From positions 3,224,001 to 3,288,000 of the forward strand of contig CP036201.1 in assembly GCA_004299845.1 (NCBI GenBank): a DNA stretch of 64,000 nucleotides, written 5' to 3'. Source of the stretch: Verrucomicrobia bacterium S94 (GTDB taxonomy: Bacteria; Verrucomicrobiota; Kiritimatiellia; Kiritimatiellales; Pontiellaceae). Shown one piece after another: positions 43,714 through 52,607 of this stretch. The translations under genes were made by a program, and so were the position numbers. Every line of letters begins with the position of its first letter. Positions within the stretch are counted from its first letter, which is position 1. Below the pieces are notes generated by a model. That model was given only the letters and a program-made list of their open reading frames with translations. It was not told the DNA's origin and made no database searches.

Positions 43714-45330
43714 ATGGGTGCCTTTCATCAATTATTAATCGATCAGCCACTGATCACACTGTTTGCGGTCATCGCAACCGGGCTGCTGCTCGGCAATGTT
43801 AAAATCAAGGGTCTCAATCTCGGCAGTTCCGGCGTTCTGTTCACCGCACTGCTGGCAGGCCATCTGGGCTATGCCATTCCGAGCGGCGTCGGAAAACTCG
43901 GGCTGGTACTCTTCGTCTACTGTGTCGGCATCGGTGCCGGCGACCGGTTTTTTGCTTCACTCGCCCGCGAAGGGGCCAATCTGGCAAAACTGGCCGTTCT
44001 GATTGTCGGACTCGGCGCACTGGTCACTTATGGCGGAGCATCACTGCTCCACCTTCCGCCCGGTCTGGCCACCGGTATTTTCGCCGGAGCACTGACCTCC
44101 ACACCGGCACTGGCCGCCGCAACCGAAGGACTCGCCATGCAGGGCGGAGGCGATTCAGTTTCAATCGGCTACGGTATCGCCTATCCGTTCGGAGTAATCG
44201 GGGTTGTTCTTTTTGTGCAGGTACTTCCCCGTATCCTGCGGATCAATCTTGACGATATTAAAGACGATTCTCCGAATACCGAGAGCAACCGGGTTCAAAC
44301 GGTGCTGGTTGAAGTCTGCAATCCGAATCTTTACGGAACCAAAATTTCCGAATCCGGCGTGACCCAGTTTAACGCCGTGCAGGTGACCCGTGTTCTGAAA
44401 GACAACTGCCTCGTTCCCCTGAGCTACGAAGATGAATTTGAAGAAGGCCAGCATGTTCTGCTGGTGGGCCGTCAATCCGAAATGAAAATGGCCGTCGAGT
44501 TCATCGGTGTGAAAAGCGACCGCAAAGTCCTCAAAGATGCCGACAACGAACGGCAGGATATCGTGGTAACCTCTCCGGCATTCACCGGCCAGAAGCTCGG
44601 CGACAAAGCCCCGCTTCGCAACTACGGTGTAGTCATCACCCACATCAACCGTCTCGGTCTTGAATTTGTCCCGAATGCGGAAACCATTCTCGAACGCCAC
44701 GACCGCCTTAACTGCGTCGGCGCGGCGGATGACATCAAAAAATTCGCTGTAGCCGTCGGTCACCGCGCCAATGCCATTGATGCCACCGACCTGCTCTCGC
44801 TTTCCGTCGGTCTGACCCTCGGCATTATCGCCGGTCTCATGCCGATCGGTTTTCCCGGAGCCTCGCCGATCACGCTCGGCCTCGCCGGCGGCCCGCTGCT
44901 GGTTTCCCTGATTCTCGGGCACTTCGGTAAAGTCGGCCGCATTGTCGGCTTCATCCCCCGCCCCACCCGCATGCTGCTGCAGGAACTCGGCCTCGTGTTC
45001 TTCCTGGCGAACGCCGGTGTCAAAGGCGGAGCCATGCTGGTGCCTACGTTGAGAGAACACGGCCTGATCCTGTTCCTGCTCGGTATTGCCGTATCATCGC
45101 TCCCGCTGATTGTAGCGTGGCCGATTGCCACGAAATTCTTTAAGATGAATGCCCTGCAATCCCTCGGCGGTATCTGCGGCGGTATGACCTCCACGCCAGC
45201 CCTCGGCGCCATTACCGCCAAAACCGATTCCACCATTCCGGTGGTCAGCTATGTTTCGGCCTATCCGGTTGCACTGATCATTATGATCATCGCTTCGAAA
45301 GTCCTGATCAAACTCATCGGCGGCGGTTAA
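43714..45330 (+). CDS. AspT/YidE-type transporter with central RCK_C domains
   Basis: The 538-residue protein has two homologous membrane halves (about 10-180 and 350-535). 'TGLLLGNVKIKGLNLGSSGVLFTALLAGHLG' and the second 'SVGLTLGIIAGLMPIGFPG' are typical of the aspartate:alanine exchanger family. The middle (about 185-345) is cytoplasmic and holds two TrkA_C-like lobes ('LEFVPNAETILERHDRLNCVGAADDIKKF'). Members exchange dicarboxylates or amino acids, so a link with neighbouring mdh is plausible but unproved. It ends in a bidirectional hairpin shared with the convergent prsW-like gene. Confidence 0.88.
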   Translation: MGAFHQLLIDQPLITLFAVIATGLLLGNVKIKGLNLGSSGVLFTALLAGHLGYAIPSGVGKLGLVLFVYCVGIGAGDRFFASLAREGANLAKLAVLIVGLGALVTYGGASLLHLPPGLATGIFAGALTSTPALAAATEGLAMQGGGDSVSIGYGIAYPFGVIGVVLFVQVLPRILRINLDDIKDDSPNTESNRVQTVLVEVCNPNLYGTKISESGVTQFNAVQVTRVLKDNCLVPLSYEDEFEEGQHVLLVGRQSEMKMAVEFIGVKSDRKVLKDADNERQDIVVTSPAFTGQKLGDKAPLRNYGVVITHINRLGLEFVPNAETILERHDRLNCVGAADDIKKFAVAVGHRANAIDATDLLSLSVGLTLGIIAGLMPIGFPGASPITLGLAGGPLLVSLILGHFGKVGRIVGFIPRPTRMLLQELGLVFFLANAGVKGGAMLVPTLREHGLILFLLGIAVSSLPLIVAWPIATKFFKMNALQSLGGICGGMTSTPALGAITAKTDSTIPVVSYVSAYPVALIIMIIASKVLIKLIGGG

Positions 45331-45351
45331 GCCATTCCGGCCTCATTCGTT

Positions 45352-45381
45352 GCAAACGCCCGGACATTTCCGGGCGTTTGC
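45352..45381. terminator. Bidirectional hairpin terminator
   Basis: GCAAACGCCCGG pairs perfectly with CCGGGCGTTTGC. It lies between the convergent transporter and protease genes. Confidence 0.7.
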
Positions 45382-45415
45382 TGTATCCGGATACCGCAAA
45401 ACAGAGCACGCTGCG

Positions 45416-46993
45416 TTACCGGATGGTTTCCGGAATTTCGCGGTAGAACAGAATCAGAATAATAGCAATGCCGATCGCTTCGCTCAGCACCGCCTGCAGG
45501 GCAGGATAGGGACCGGTGAACCAGGCAAAAAGAGTGAACGAAAGACCTGTCACAGTGATAATACCGTAGGTAAACACGGCGGTAATGCTGAAGGCGTCCT
45601 GCCATTCTTCGCGTAAATACCGCAACCAGCTGAAATACTGATAGCCCATCAGAATAAAAACCGTATAGGTCAGCCAGGAATAATTCTCAAAGGTTTCGAC
45701 CATCATAAAAGCATCATAGAATCCATGAATCGCAACTGCCAACACCAGTGTAACAGCCGCCTGCGGAATATCCTTTCCCCGATGATAAACCGCCCGGGCG
45801 AGGCTCAGACCGCACATGGCGGTCAGCGCAATATGCAGAAAATTGGCAGTGGCAAACCGGGCAACGGCACTAAGACCGGCTGAAGCGCTGAAATAATTGA
45901 TATTTTCTTCAATCGCGAATCCAAGCCCCACCAATGCCGCAACGGTCAGGAGGACCAGATCGCTTTTGCTGCGCAGAAACGGAATCAGCGGAACAAACAG
46001 CAACAGCTTGATCACCTCTTCTTTCAACCCGATGGCCAGGCAATACAGCAGTTGATGATACACCCCTTCTCCTAAACCGAAGCCCATCTGATGTTCCTGC
46101 CAGAAAACCGCCAGCAGCGTGGCGTGCGCCGAAAGCGCACCGAGCAGCAGCGCCGGAATGACAAACTTCCAGACATTGGAAAACCTTCCATTGAAGCGGA
46201 TCAGCACGGTGGTCCAGATGAATCCCGAAAGCACCGCCAGAACGACCGTTGCCGGAAGAATATCCTCATACGCCGCCGGAATCAGCGTTTTCAGAATCAT
46301 CGGCCAGTCGAGTCGGTGAATCGCAATATCCTGCAGCACCCAGGCCGAGAAAAAATCGCAATAGTCATCCTCCCGGGCAAGCGCATCAAGAATGTCGTAC
46401 CGCTGCAGCTCGAGATAGATTTCCACAATCCGCTGACGCGCGTAAGCGGGATTATACAGATCAATCTCGCGGTAAAGGGCTTTGAGCTCACCCTCGCTGT
46501 TGCCCGTATTTTCAAAGGCCACAGCCAGCGCATAGTTGGCATCCGGCGGGGCATCGCCGGCGGCCAAGGATTCCAAAGGCTTGAAATCCCCCTCGACACA
46601 GGCCGTCACTAAGGCCTCGGCAATCGCCTGCTGATGAGAATCCAGCGCTTCAATGGATGGAAGCCGCACGGGCGCATCGGTTTCAATATAATAAAAGAGA
46701 TCGGCGATATGCAGTATCTTGATGTGAAAAGCATCGTCCGATTCCAAACACTCCACCAGAGCCTTTGTAATCCGGTTCGACCCGCCCCGGTCCTCCATCG
46801 GTTCATCGGCACCTCTTCCGATCGTTTCCAGGGAAACCGGCCGGGAGATGATTTGCTGATAGAGACTGAGACGGTCCGTATTCAGAAAACTGATTCCGGT
46901 GCCGAGGGCCAGCAGTATGGCCGCAAGAAAAGCGGAGCTTTTCAGCAAAAAAGAAACACTGCGCGTTTTCTGAAACAGTTTCTGTTTATTCAT
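45416..46993 (-). CDS. PrsW-type glutamic intramembrane protease with large N-terminal domain
   Basis: The 525-residue protein has a first helix near residues 17-35, a soluble extracytoplasmic domain of about 200 residues, and then a membrane domain of eight or nine helices. The PrsW/CAAX-like motifs are 'LKEEVIKLLLF' (EExxK), 'LGFAIEENINYF', 'NFLHIALTAMCG' and 'IHGFYDAF'. Glutamates and histidines of these motifs form the active site. PrsW cleaves anti-sigma factors in Bacillus; the target here is unknown. The soluble insert is rich in helical repeats, perhaps TPR-like ('EGELKALYREIDLYNPAYARQRIVEIYLELQRYD'). Confidence 0.85.
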   Translation of the reverse strand: MNKQKLFQKTRSVSFLLKSSAFLAAILLALGTGISFLNTDRLSLYQQIISRPVSLETIGRGADEPMEDRGGSNRITKALVECLESDDAFHIKILHIADLFYYIETDAPVRLPSIEALDSHQQAIAEALVTACVEGDFKPLESLAAGDAPPDANYALAVAFENTGNSEGELKALYREIDLYNPAYARQRIVEIYLELQRYDILDALAREDDYCDFFSAWVLQDIAIHRLDWPMILKTLIPAAYEDILPATVVLAVLSGFIWTTVLIRFNGRFSNVWKFVIPALLLGALSAHATLLAVFWQEHQMGFGLGEGVYHQLLYCLAIGLKEEVIKLLLFVPLIPFLRSKSDLVLLTVAALVGLGFAIEENINYFSASAGLSAVARFATANFLHIALTAMCGLSLARAVYHRGKDIPQAAVTLVLAVAIHGFYDAFMMVETFENYSWLTYTVFILMGYQYFSWLRYLREEWQDAFSITAVFTYGIITVTGLSFTLFAWFTGPYPALQAVLSEAIGIAIILILFYREIPETIR

Positions 46994-47123
46994 CGTATTC
47001 CAATACAGCTTCCCTGACCGTGTTCATTCATACCCGCCTTTCCAGCTGTTGGGAAACAAATCAGTTCCTGAAAACCGCCCGCACCCATTGTATCCCCTCT
47101 TTAAACCCTTTCCCGAAAAGACA

Positions 47124-47135
47124 GTTTGCGTAAAC
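47124..47135. promoter_or_regulatory. LacI-type operator 1
   Basis: GTTTGCGTAAAC resembles the operators at 47246, 47268 and 52536. It lies 110 bases upstream of the porin promoter, at a distance suited to DNA looping. Confidence 0.5.
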
Positions 47136-47239
47136 ATATATTCCCTATTTATTCCATAATTCGCCTATATAAAAGGTTAGAAAATACCCGAAATTATCCC
47201 ATATATACTAAATTTTTAGGATATTATGCAGATTCTACA

Positions 47240-47279
47240 TTGACAGTTTGCGAAAACACTCCTATATGTTTTCGAAAAC
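47240..47279 (+). promoter_or_regulatory. Porin operon promoter with two LacI-type operators
   Basis: TTGACA (47240-47245), a 17-base spacer and TATATG (47263-47268) form a strong promoter. GTTTGCGAAAAC (47246-47257) fills the spacer, and the perfect palindrome GTTTTCGAAAAC (47268-47279) follows the -10. A bound LacI-type repressor would block polymerase. Confidence 0.75.
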
Positions 47280-47296
47280 ATAAAAAGGAGGAACAG

Positions 47297-48724
47297 ATGC
47301 GTACTGCAACAGGATACAACGAGAGAATGCCGTCCCTTTTCAAAAAGCTGTTTTCCGGATTTAACGCCGCTGCGTTTCCTGTACTGCTGCTCGCGGCGGC
47401 TCTTCCGGGCCGGAATGCCGGCGCAATGAAAGCTGTACCGATGGAGGAAAACGAAAATTATGCATTCGGTATTTCCGGATATCTCCGAACCGGAATCGGC
47501 ATCAGCAAAGGCGGAAACACGCAGGCGGCCTTTCAGGCACCGGGTCCGCAGAATAAATACAGCCTGGGCAATCAGGCCGATACCTACGGCGAACTGGAGT
47601 TCGACTATGTGCAGTATCTTTTCGATGACAAAAACAAAAACATCGAAGGGGTCTGGATGGTTTCCGGCTGGGAGGCCTTCGACAGCGATTCGATGACCTA
47701 CAACCTGACCGAACAGCTCTACGGCCGCGCCAACAATCTGTTCGGCAATGAAATCGACCTCTGGATCGGCCGCCGCTTTTTCGAGCGCCAGGCCATCCAC
47801 ATGCTCGACCGCCAATGGAACAATCCCGGGCAGGCCGGCGAAGGCATCGGCATTGAGGGCCTGTTCGGTAACCGGCCGGGCGAACACGACCTGAAACTGA
47901 CCCTCTTTCATTTTAAGGATGACGATGTCATTTCCCATAAAAACGGCGAACACAACCGGCTCCATACCTACGCCTTCGATGTGCGCTGGGTGAAATATGC
48001 ACTGAATGACCGGTGGGATCTCAATGCCAGCAGTACGTACAGCGTACGCATGGAAAACGAGGAGCTGGGCTATGAGACAAAGCACGGTTTCGGGGTCTCA
48101 GCCTGGCTCGACTACCTGAACGGCGATTATTCCAACCAGGCCGGTCTGGTACTCCGCCAGGGTGCGAATATTCCGATCAACCACTGGGACAGCGCAGCGG
48201 TACGCGAAAATCCCGGCACCTACAACGGCGATCCGAACTATGTGGAAAATGATCTGGATAAAGCCTACAGCATCGAACTGAACAATAACTGGCTGTATGA
48301 TAATAAAGAGAGCTGGGCACTGAATCTGGTCAGCATTCTGCAGTACCGCAATCACGGCACGGCACCCTATGAGGAAGGGTCGTCCCCTTCTGCGAACCTC
48401 GGCGATGACGAATTCTGGTTCAGTCTCGGCGGCCGTTTTATCTATTATGTCACCGAACAGTTCCGCCTCTCCGTACAGCTGAGCAACGACTATGTCAACA
48501 ACCGCCAGAAAGACATCGCCGGCAACCTGAGCATGATCACCTTCACCCCCGAACTCTCTCTGGCGAAGGGATACTATTCCCGCCCGGTTCTGCGCCCGTT
48601 CGTCACCTACGCCACGTGGAGCAACGATTTCCGCGGCGAGATCGGCAACGGACCGGGCAGCGCGCCTTATGGAAACGACACCTCCGGCCTGACCGCCGGC
48701 GTACAGTTTGAAATCTGGTGGTAA
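47297..48724 (+). CDS. LamB-like outer-membrane sugar porin
   Basis: The 475-residue protein has a signal peptide (about 11-43) and a beta-barrel body of alternating aromatic strands. 'YAFGISGYLRTGIGISKGG' and 'LWIGRRFFERQAIHMLDRQW' match the maltoporin family, and it ends with '...GVQFEIWW', a C-terminal aromatic residue for barrel assembly. It should let oligosaccharides cross the outer membrane. The ATG at 47297 has AAGGAGG 6 bases upstream. It is the first gene of an operon with GH97 and an SSS symporter and is preceded by LacI-type operators. Confidence 0.88.
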   Translation: MRTATGYNERMPSLFKKLFSGFNAAAFPVLLLAAALPGRNAGAMKAVPMEENENYAFGISGYLRTGIGISKGGNTQAAFQAPGPQNKYSLGNQADTYGELEFDYVQYLFDDKNKNIEGVWMVSGWEAFDSDSMTYNLTEQLYGRANNLFGNEIDLWIGRRFFERQAIHMLDRQWNNPGQAGEGIGIEGLFGNRPGEHDLKLTLFHFKDDDVISHKNGEHNRLHTYAFDVRWVKYALNDRWDLNASSTYSVRMENEELGYETKHGFGVSAWLDYLNGDYSNQAGLVLRQGANIPINHWDSAAVRENPGTYNGDPNYVENDLDKAYSIELNNNWLYDNKESWALNLVSILQYRNHGTAPYEEGSSPSANLGDDEFWFSLGGRFIYYVTEQFRLSVQLSNDYVNNRQKDIAGNLSMITFTPELSLAKGYYSRPVLRPFVTYATWSNDFRGEIGNGPGSAPYGNDTSGLTAGVQFEIWW

Positions 48725-48740
48725 TTAAAAAGGAGGAACC

Positions 48741-50768
48741 ATGAAAAACACCGTCCAACCCCAAACAGGAATCAACGCATCAACCCAAGGAAAATCCATG
48801 AAAACAACCCTTACAGCACTGATCACAGCCCTCGCCGCTTCCACCTTTGCACAGCAGTATTTCGTGCAATCCCCAGGCGGAAACAACACCATTGAAGTCT
48901 ACACCGACGGCGGACTCGCCTACCAGATCCGTCACAACAATGTGATGGTCACCACGCCTTCGCCGATCAGCATCACGATCGACGGGAAAAAATATGGCGA
49001 AACCGCGATGGTCGCCGACAAAAAAGAGCGCAGCGTAGACCGCATCCTTAAACCGGTTGTAAAAGAAAAACGCGCCGAAATCCGCGACCGCTACAACGAA
49101 CTCGAACTGACCTTTAAAAATGGATACGGAGTAATTTTCCGCGCATTCGACAACGGTGTGGCCTACCGTCTGTTCACAGAACTCGATGGTGAGGTCCTCG
49201 TGGAAGCCGAGGAAATTGTCTACAACTTTACCGGCGATCATCCGGCATCCGTACCGGTTTCCGACGGATTTTTTTCCCACTATGAACGCGGCTACACCAA
49301 CCTCACCATCAGCGCACTCGGTGATATTATGGCCTGCCTGCCTTCCATGGTAACGCTGGAGCCCAACCTGAAAATCGCCCGGGAAACCGAAGTGAAGGTC
49401 GCCATCACCGAAGCCGATCTCGACAGTTATCCGGGATTTTATCTGGTTAAAGGGGCTGAAAAAAACCAGCTCGTTTCCACCTTCCCCCGCTATCCGAAGA
49501 CCACTTATCAGCCGACCGACCGCGATATCAAGGTCGGCGAGCGCGAAAACTTTATCGCCCGAACCGCCGGTACCCGTGCATTTCCATGGCGTCTGATGGT
49601 GATTACCGATGAAGACCGGGAACTCATCAATAACACCCTCGTTTATCAGCTCGGTCCGGAGCAGGCAATTGAAAACACCGACTGGATCAAACCCGGAAAA
49701 GTCGCCTGGGACTGGTACAACATGAATAACATCGAAGGTGTTGACTTTGAAGCCGGCATCAATACCGAAACCTACAAATTCTACATCGACTTTGCTTCAC
49801 AGTACGGCCTTGAATACATCATTCTTGATGAAGGCTGGTACGACATAAAAACCAACGACCTCCTTGATCCGGTCGATGCCGTCGATGTACAGGAACTGAT
49901 TCGCTACGGGAAAAAGAAAAACGTCGGTATCATTCTGTGGGTCACCTGGACCGCCCTCGAGGAAAACGCGGATACCGCCTATGAAGCCTTCGCGGAATGG
50001 GGCGCCAAAGGAATCAAGGTCGATTTCATGCAGCGCGACGACCAGCCGATGGTCGATTTCTACAGCCGCTGCGCCGCGGAAGCCGCAAAATACAAACTGC
50101 TCGTAGACTTCCACGGTTCCTATAAACCCGCCGGCCTTCGCCGCGCCTATCCGAACGTCATCACCCGCGAAGGCGTCCGAGGTCTGGAAAACAACAAATG
50201 GGAAGGCATGTTCTCCAACCCGGAATACTGTCTGGAAATGCCGTTTCTCCGCATGCTGGCCGGACCGGTCGATTACACGCCCGGCGCCATGGCCAACGCC
50301 CAGAAAGAAAACTACAACGCCGTCTGGAACCGCCCGATGTCGCTCGGAACCCGCGCCCATCAGTTCGCCATGTATGTGGTTTACGAAAGCCCGCTGCAGA
50401 TGCTGGCCGACGCTCCGTCATCCTATCTGAAGGAACCGGAAGTGATGGAATTTCTCGCTCCGGTCCCGAGCGTGTGGGATGAAACGGTCGTGCTTGATGC
50501 AAAATACAGCGACTATGTAGTCATTGCCCGACGCAACGGCGACACCTGGTATGTCGGGGCCATGACCGACTGGACCCCCCGCGACCTAGACGTTGATTTC
50601 TCGTTCCTCCCCAAAGGAAAATACACCATCGATATCTGGCAGGACGGAGCCAACGCCGACAAACGTGCCACCGATTACAAAAAGGTCTCCACCAAAATCA
50701 AAGCCGGCGAAAAAATGAACATTCACCTGGCTCCCGGCGGCGGCTGGGCAGCCATCATCCGGAAATAA
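48741..50768 (+). CDS. Glycoside hydrolase family 97 alpha-glycosidase
   Basis: The 675-residue protein is exported. It has the GH97 order: N-terminal beta-sandwich (about 35-300), TIM barrel (300-570) and C-terminal beta domain. 'WDWYNMNN', 'YIILDEGW', 'IKVDFMQRDD' (Asp428) and 'LLVDFHGSYKPAGLRR' line the barrel. The Asp at 428 suggests the retaining subtype seen in alpha-galactosidases rather than the inverting SusB type; this is inference. Two starts have ribosome sites: 48741 (AGGAGG) and 48798 (AAGG), which puts the signal peptide ('TTLTALITALAASTFAQ') at the very N-terminus. It lies 16 bases after the porin. Confidence 0.9.
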   Translation: MKNTVQPQTGINASTQGKSMKTTLTALITALAASTFAQQYFVQSPGGNNTIEVYTDGGLAYQIRHNNVMVTTPSPISITIDGKKYGETAMVADKKERSVDRILKPVVKEKRAEIRDRYNELELTFKNGYGVIFRAFDNGVAYRLFTELDGEVLVEAEEIVYNFTGDHPASVPVSDGFFSHYERGYTNLTISALGDIMACLPSMVTLEPNLKIARETEVKVAITEADLDSYPGFYLVKGAEKNQLVSTFPRYPKTTYQPTDRDIKVGERENFIARTAGTRAFPWRLMVITDEDRELINNTLVYQLGPEQAIENTDWIKPGKVAWDWYNMNNIEGVDFEAGINTETYKFYIDFASQYGLEYIILDEGWYDIKTNDLLDPVDAVDVQELIRYGKKKNVGIILWVTWTALEENADTAYEAFAEWGAKGIKVDFMQRDDQPMVDFYSRCAAEAAKYKLLVDFHGSYKPAGLRRAYPNVITREGVRGLENNKWEGMFSNPEYCLEMPFLRMLAGPVDYTPGAMANAQKENYNAVWNRPMSLGTRAHQFAMYVVYESPLQMLADAPSSYLKEPEVMEFLAPVPSVWDETVVLDAKYSDYVVIARRNGDTWYVGAMTDWTPRDLDVDFSFLPKGKYTIDIWQDGANADKRATDYKKVSTKIKAGEKMNIHLAPGGGWAAIIRK

Positions 50769-50788
50769 CAGGCCCATGCAGGCATATG

Positions 50789-50812
50789 CCGTCCGGAAAT
50801 CATTCCGGGCGG
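50789..50812 (+). other. Hairpin between the GH97 and SSS genes
   Basis: CCGTCCGGAA, an ATCA loop and TTCCGGGCGG make a 10-bp stem with one G-U. No T-run follows, so it more likely affects mRNA processing or stability than full termination. Confidence 0.4.
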
Positions 50813-50852
50813 TACTTTGATTCCGCACAAACAAACCTCTAATCTCCCGGCA

Positions 50853-52523
50853 ATGAATCCCACCGTCATCCTTTCTTTCCTCGCCTTCACCGGATTCGTT
50901 CTGCTCTATACGCTGTGGAAAATGCGCGGCAGCCGGTGCAACACCCGGGACGGTTATTTCCTCGGCGGACGCAGCCTGACCGGCGGACGGATTGCCGGAT
51001 CGCTGATTCTTACCAATCTCGGCGCCATCAGCTTTGTCGGGATGAGTGCACAGTCCTACACCCACAACATGAGCGTCATGGGCTGGGAAATCATTGCCGG
51101 TATCACCCTGGTTCCGGTGGCCCTGCTGCTGATCCCGCTCTATCTGAAACAGGGCATTGCCACTATTCCCGATTTTCTGGAAAGCCGTTACGACTCCGGC
51201 GTCAGAAAATTCGTTACGATTCTTTTTCTCTTTCAGTACATCATCAACATTCTGCCCACCACTCTCTATGCCGGTGCGCGCGTACTCGGCGAAATGCTCG
51301 ACCTGCAGCATCTGTTCGGCATTTCCGAGTTCGCTTCCGTTGCGCTCATTTCCGCCGCAATCTGCCTGCCGGGCTTTTTCTATTCGGTCTTCGGCGGTCT
51401 TAAAGCGGTCGTCATCGCCGACTCCGTCAACGGCATCGGCCTACTGATCGGAGGACTGATGATTCCGGTTTTCGGTATACTCGCGCTTGACGACCATTTC
51501 GGCGAAGGTCTCCAACAGCTGCTGACCGTCGCCCCGGAAAAACTGCAGAGCATCGGCAGCACCTCCGATCCACTGCCCTTCTCCACCCTTTTCAGCGGCC
51601 TTCTGCTGGTGAACCTCTACTACTGGGGTACCGACCAGTCGATCATTCAGCGCACGCTTGGAGCCAGAAACCTGGCGGAAGGGCAAAAAGGGGTTCTGCT
51701 CGCCGCCGGAATCAAGCTGTTTACTCCACTGGTGCTGATTATTCCCGGCATCATTGCCTTTCATCTTTTCGGAGCACATGCAGGCAATCCCGATTCCATG
51801 TATATACGTCTCGTGCACACCGTACTCCCCCGACCGCTCATCGGTTTTTTCACCGCGGTCATGTTCGGAGCGGTTCTGAGCACCTTCAACGGTGTGCTCA
51901 ATGCCTCCACCACCCTTTTTACGCTGAATATCTACAAACCGCTGTTCGGAAAGGATAAAGAAGACCGGCAGCTGGTTCGCGAAGGCCGGTTTTTCGCCGC
52001 CATCATTGCGGTAATATCCACCCTAATCGCCCCGTTCATCCTGTTTGTCCCCGAAGGTCTTTTCCAGTATCTGCAGATGGTTGCCGGTTTTTTCAGTGTT
52101 CCGGTTTTCACTATTGTTTTTGTTGGCTATGTATCCAAACGCGTGCCCCCAATCGCCGCGAAAATCGCCCTCACCGTATTTGTATCATCCTACGCCCTGA
52201 TGCAGCTGGTATTCAAAACGCCGCTCCATTTTCTGCATCAGCTCGGCCTGCTTTTTGTTATCTGTTCCGGACTCATGTTCGTTATCGGTGCGGTCAGACC
52301 CCGCACATCCGACTACATTCTTCCACTCAACCACGCCGTTGACACCACCCCCTGGAAACACCGCCATATCGCCGCCGCAACCATTCTCTACCTGGCCGCC
52401 GGTGTCTATCTGCTGTTTTCCGACCTCGGTCTGCTTTCCGGAACCCCCCTTCCACTCACCGTCTACGGTGGTCTCGGCCTGATCCTGCTCGGTTTTTCTG
52501 TTTTTTGGGAAATAAAGAGATAG
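50853..52523 (+). CDS. Sodium:solute symporter (SSS family)
   Basis: The 556-residue protein has about 13-14 membrane helices. 'DGYFLGGRSLTGGRIAGSLILTNLGAISFVGMSAQSY' and 'FYSVFGGLKAVVIADSVNGIGLLIGG' are characteristic of SGLT-type SSS transporters, and 'YYWGTDQSIIQRTLGARNLAEGQKG' carries the conserved Gln-Arg loop. It should import the sugar released by GH97 together with sodium. The ATG at 50853 begins the first helix; an upstream TTG at 50817 is less likely. It is in one operon with the porin and GH97. Confidence 0.92.
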   Translation: MNPTVILSFLAFTGFVLLYTLWKMRGSRCNTRDGYFLGGRSLTGGRIAGSLILTNLGAISFVGMSAQSYTHNMSVMGWEIIAGITLVPVALLLIPLYLKQGIATIPDFLESRYDSGVRKFVTILFLFQYIINILPTTLYAGARVLGEMLDLQHLFGISEFASVALISAAICLPGFFYSVFGGLKAVVIADSVNGIGLLIGGLMIPVFGILALDDHFGEGLQQLLTVAPEKLQSIGSTSDPLPFSTLFSGLLLVNLYYWGTDQSIIQRTLGARNLAEGQKGVLLAAGIKLFTPLVLIIPGIIAFHLFGAHAGNPDSMYIRLVHTVLPRPLIGFFTAVMFGAVLSTFNGVLNASTTLFTLNIYKPLFGKDKEDRQLVREGRFFAAIIAVISTLIAPFILFVPEGLFQYLQMVAGFFSVPVFTIVFVGYVSKRVPPIAAKIALTVFVSSYALMQLVFKTPLHFLHQLGLLFVICSGLMFVIGAVRPRTSDYILPLNHAVDTTPWKHRHIAAATILYLAAGVYLLFSDLGLLSGTPLPLTVYGGLGLILLGFSVFWEIKR

Positions 52524-52533
52524 TACCACCTGC

Positions 52534-52562
52534 TTGTTTGCGAAAACACGGCGGTTTATACT
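52534..52562 (+). promoter_or_regulatory. lacI promoter with embedded operator
   Basis: TTGTTT (52534-52539), a 17-base spacer and TATACT (52557-52562) form a promoter. GTTTGCGAAAAC (52536-52547) is identical to the operator in the porin promoter, so the regulator should control itself. Confidence 0.7.
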
Positions 52563-52607
52563 GCCGTATATTTGATTTTAAGATCACAACCGAATGACCG
52601 GAAACAT

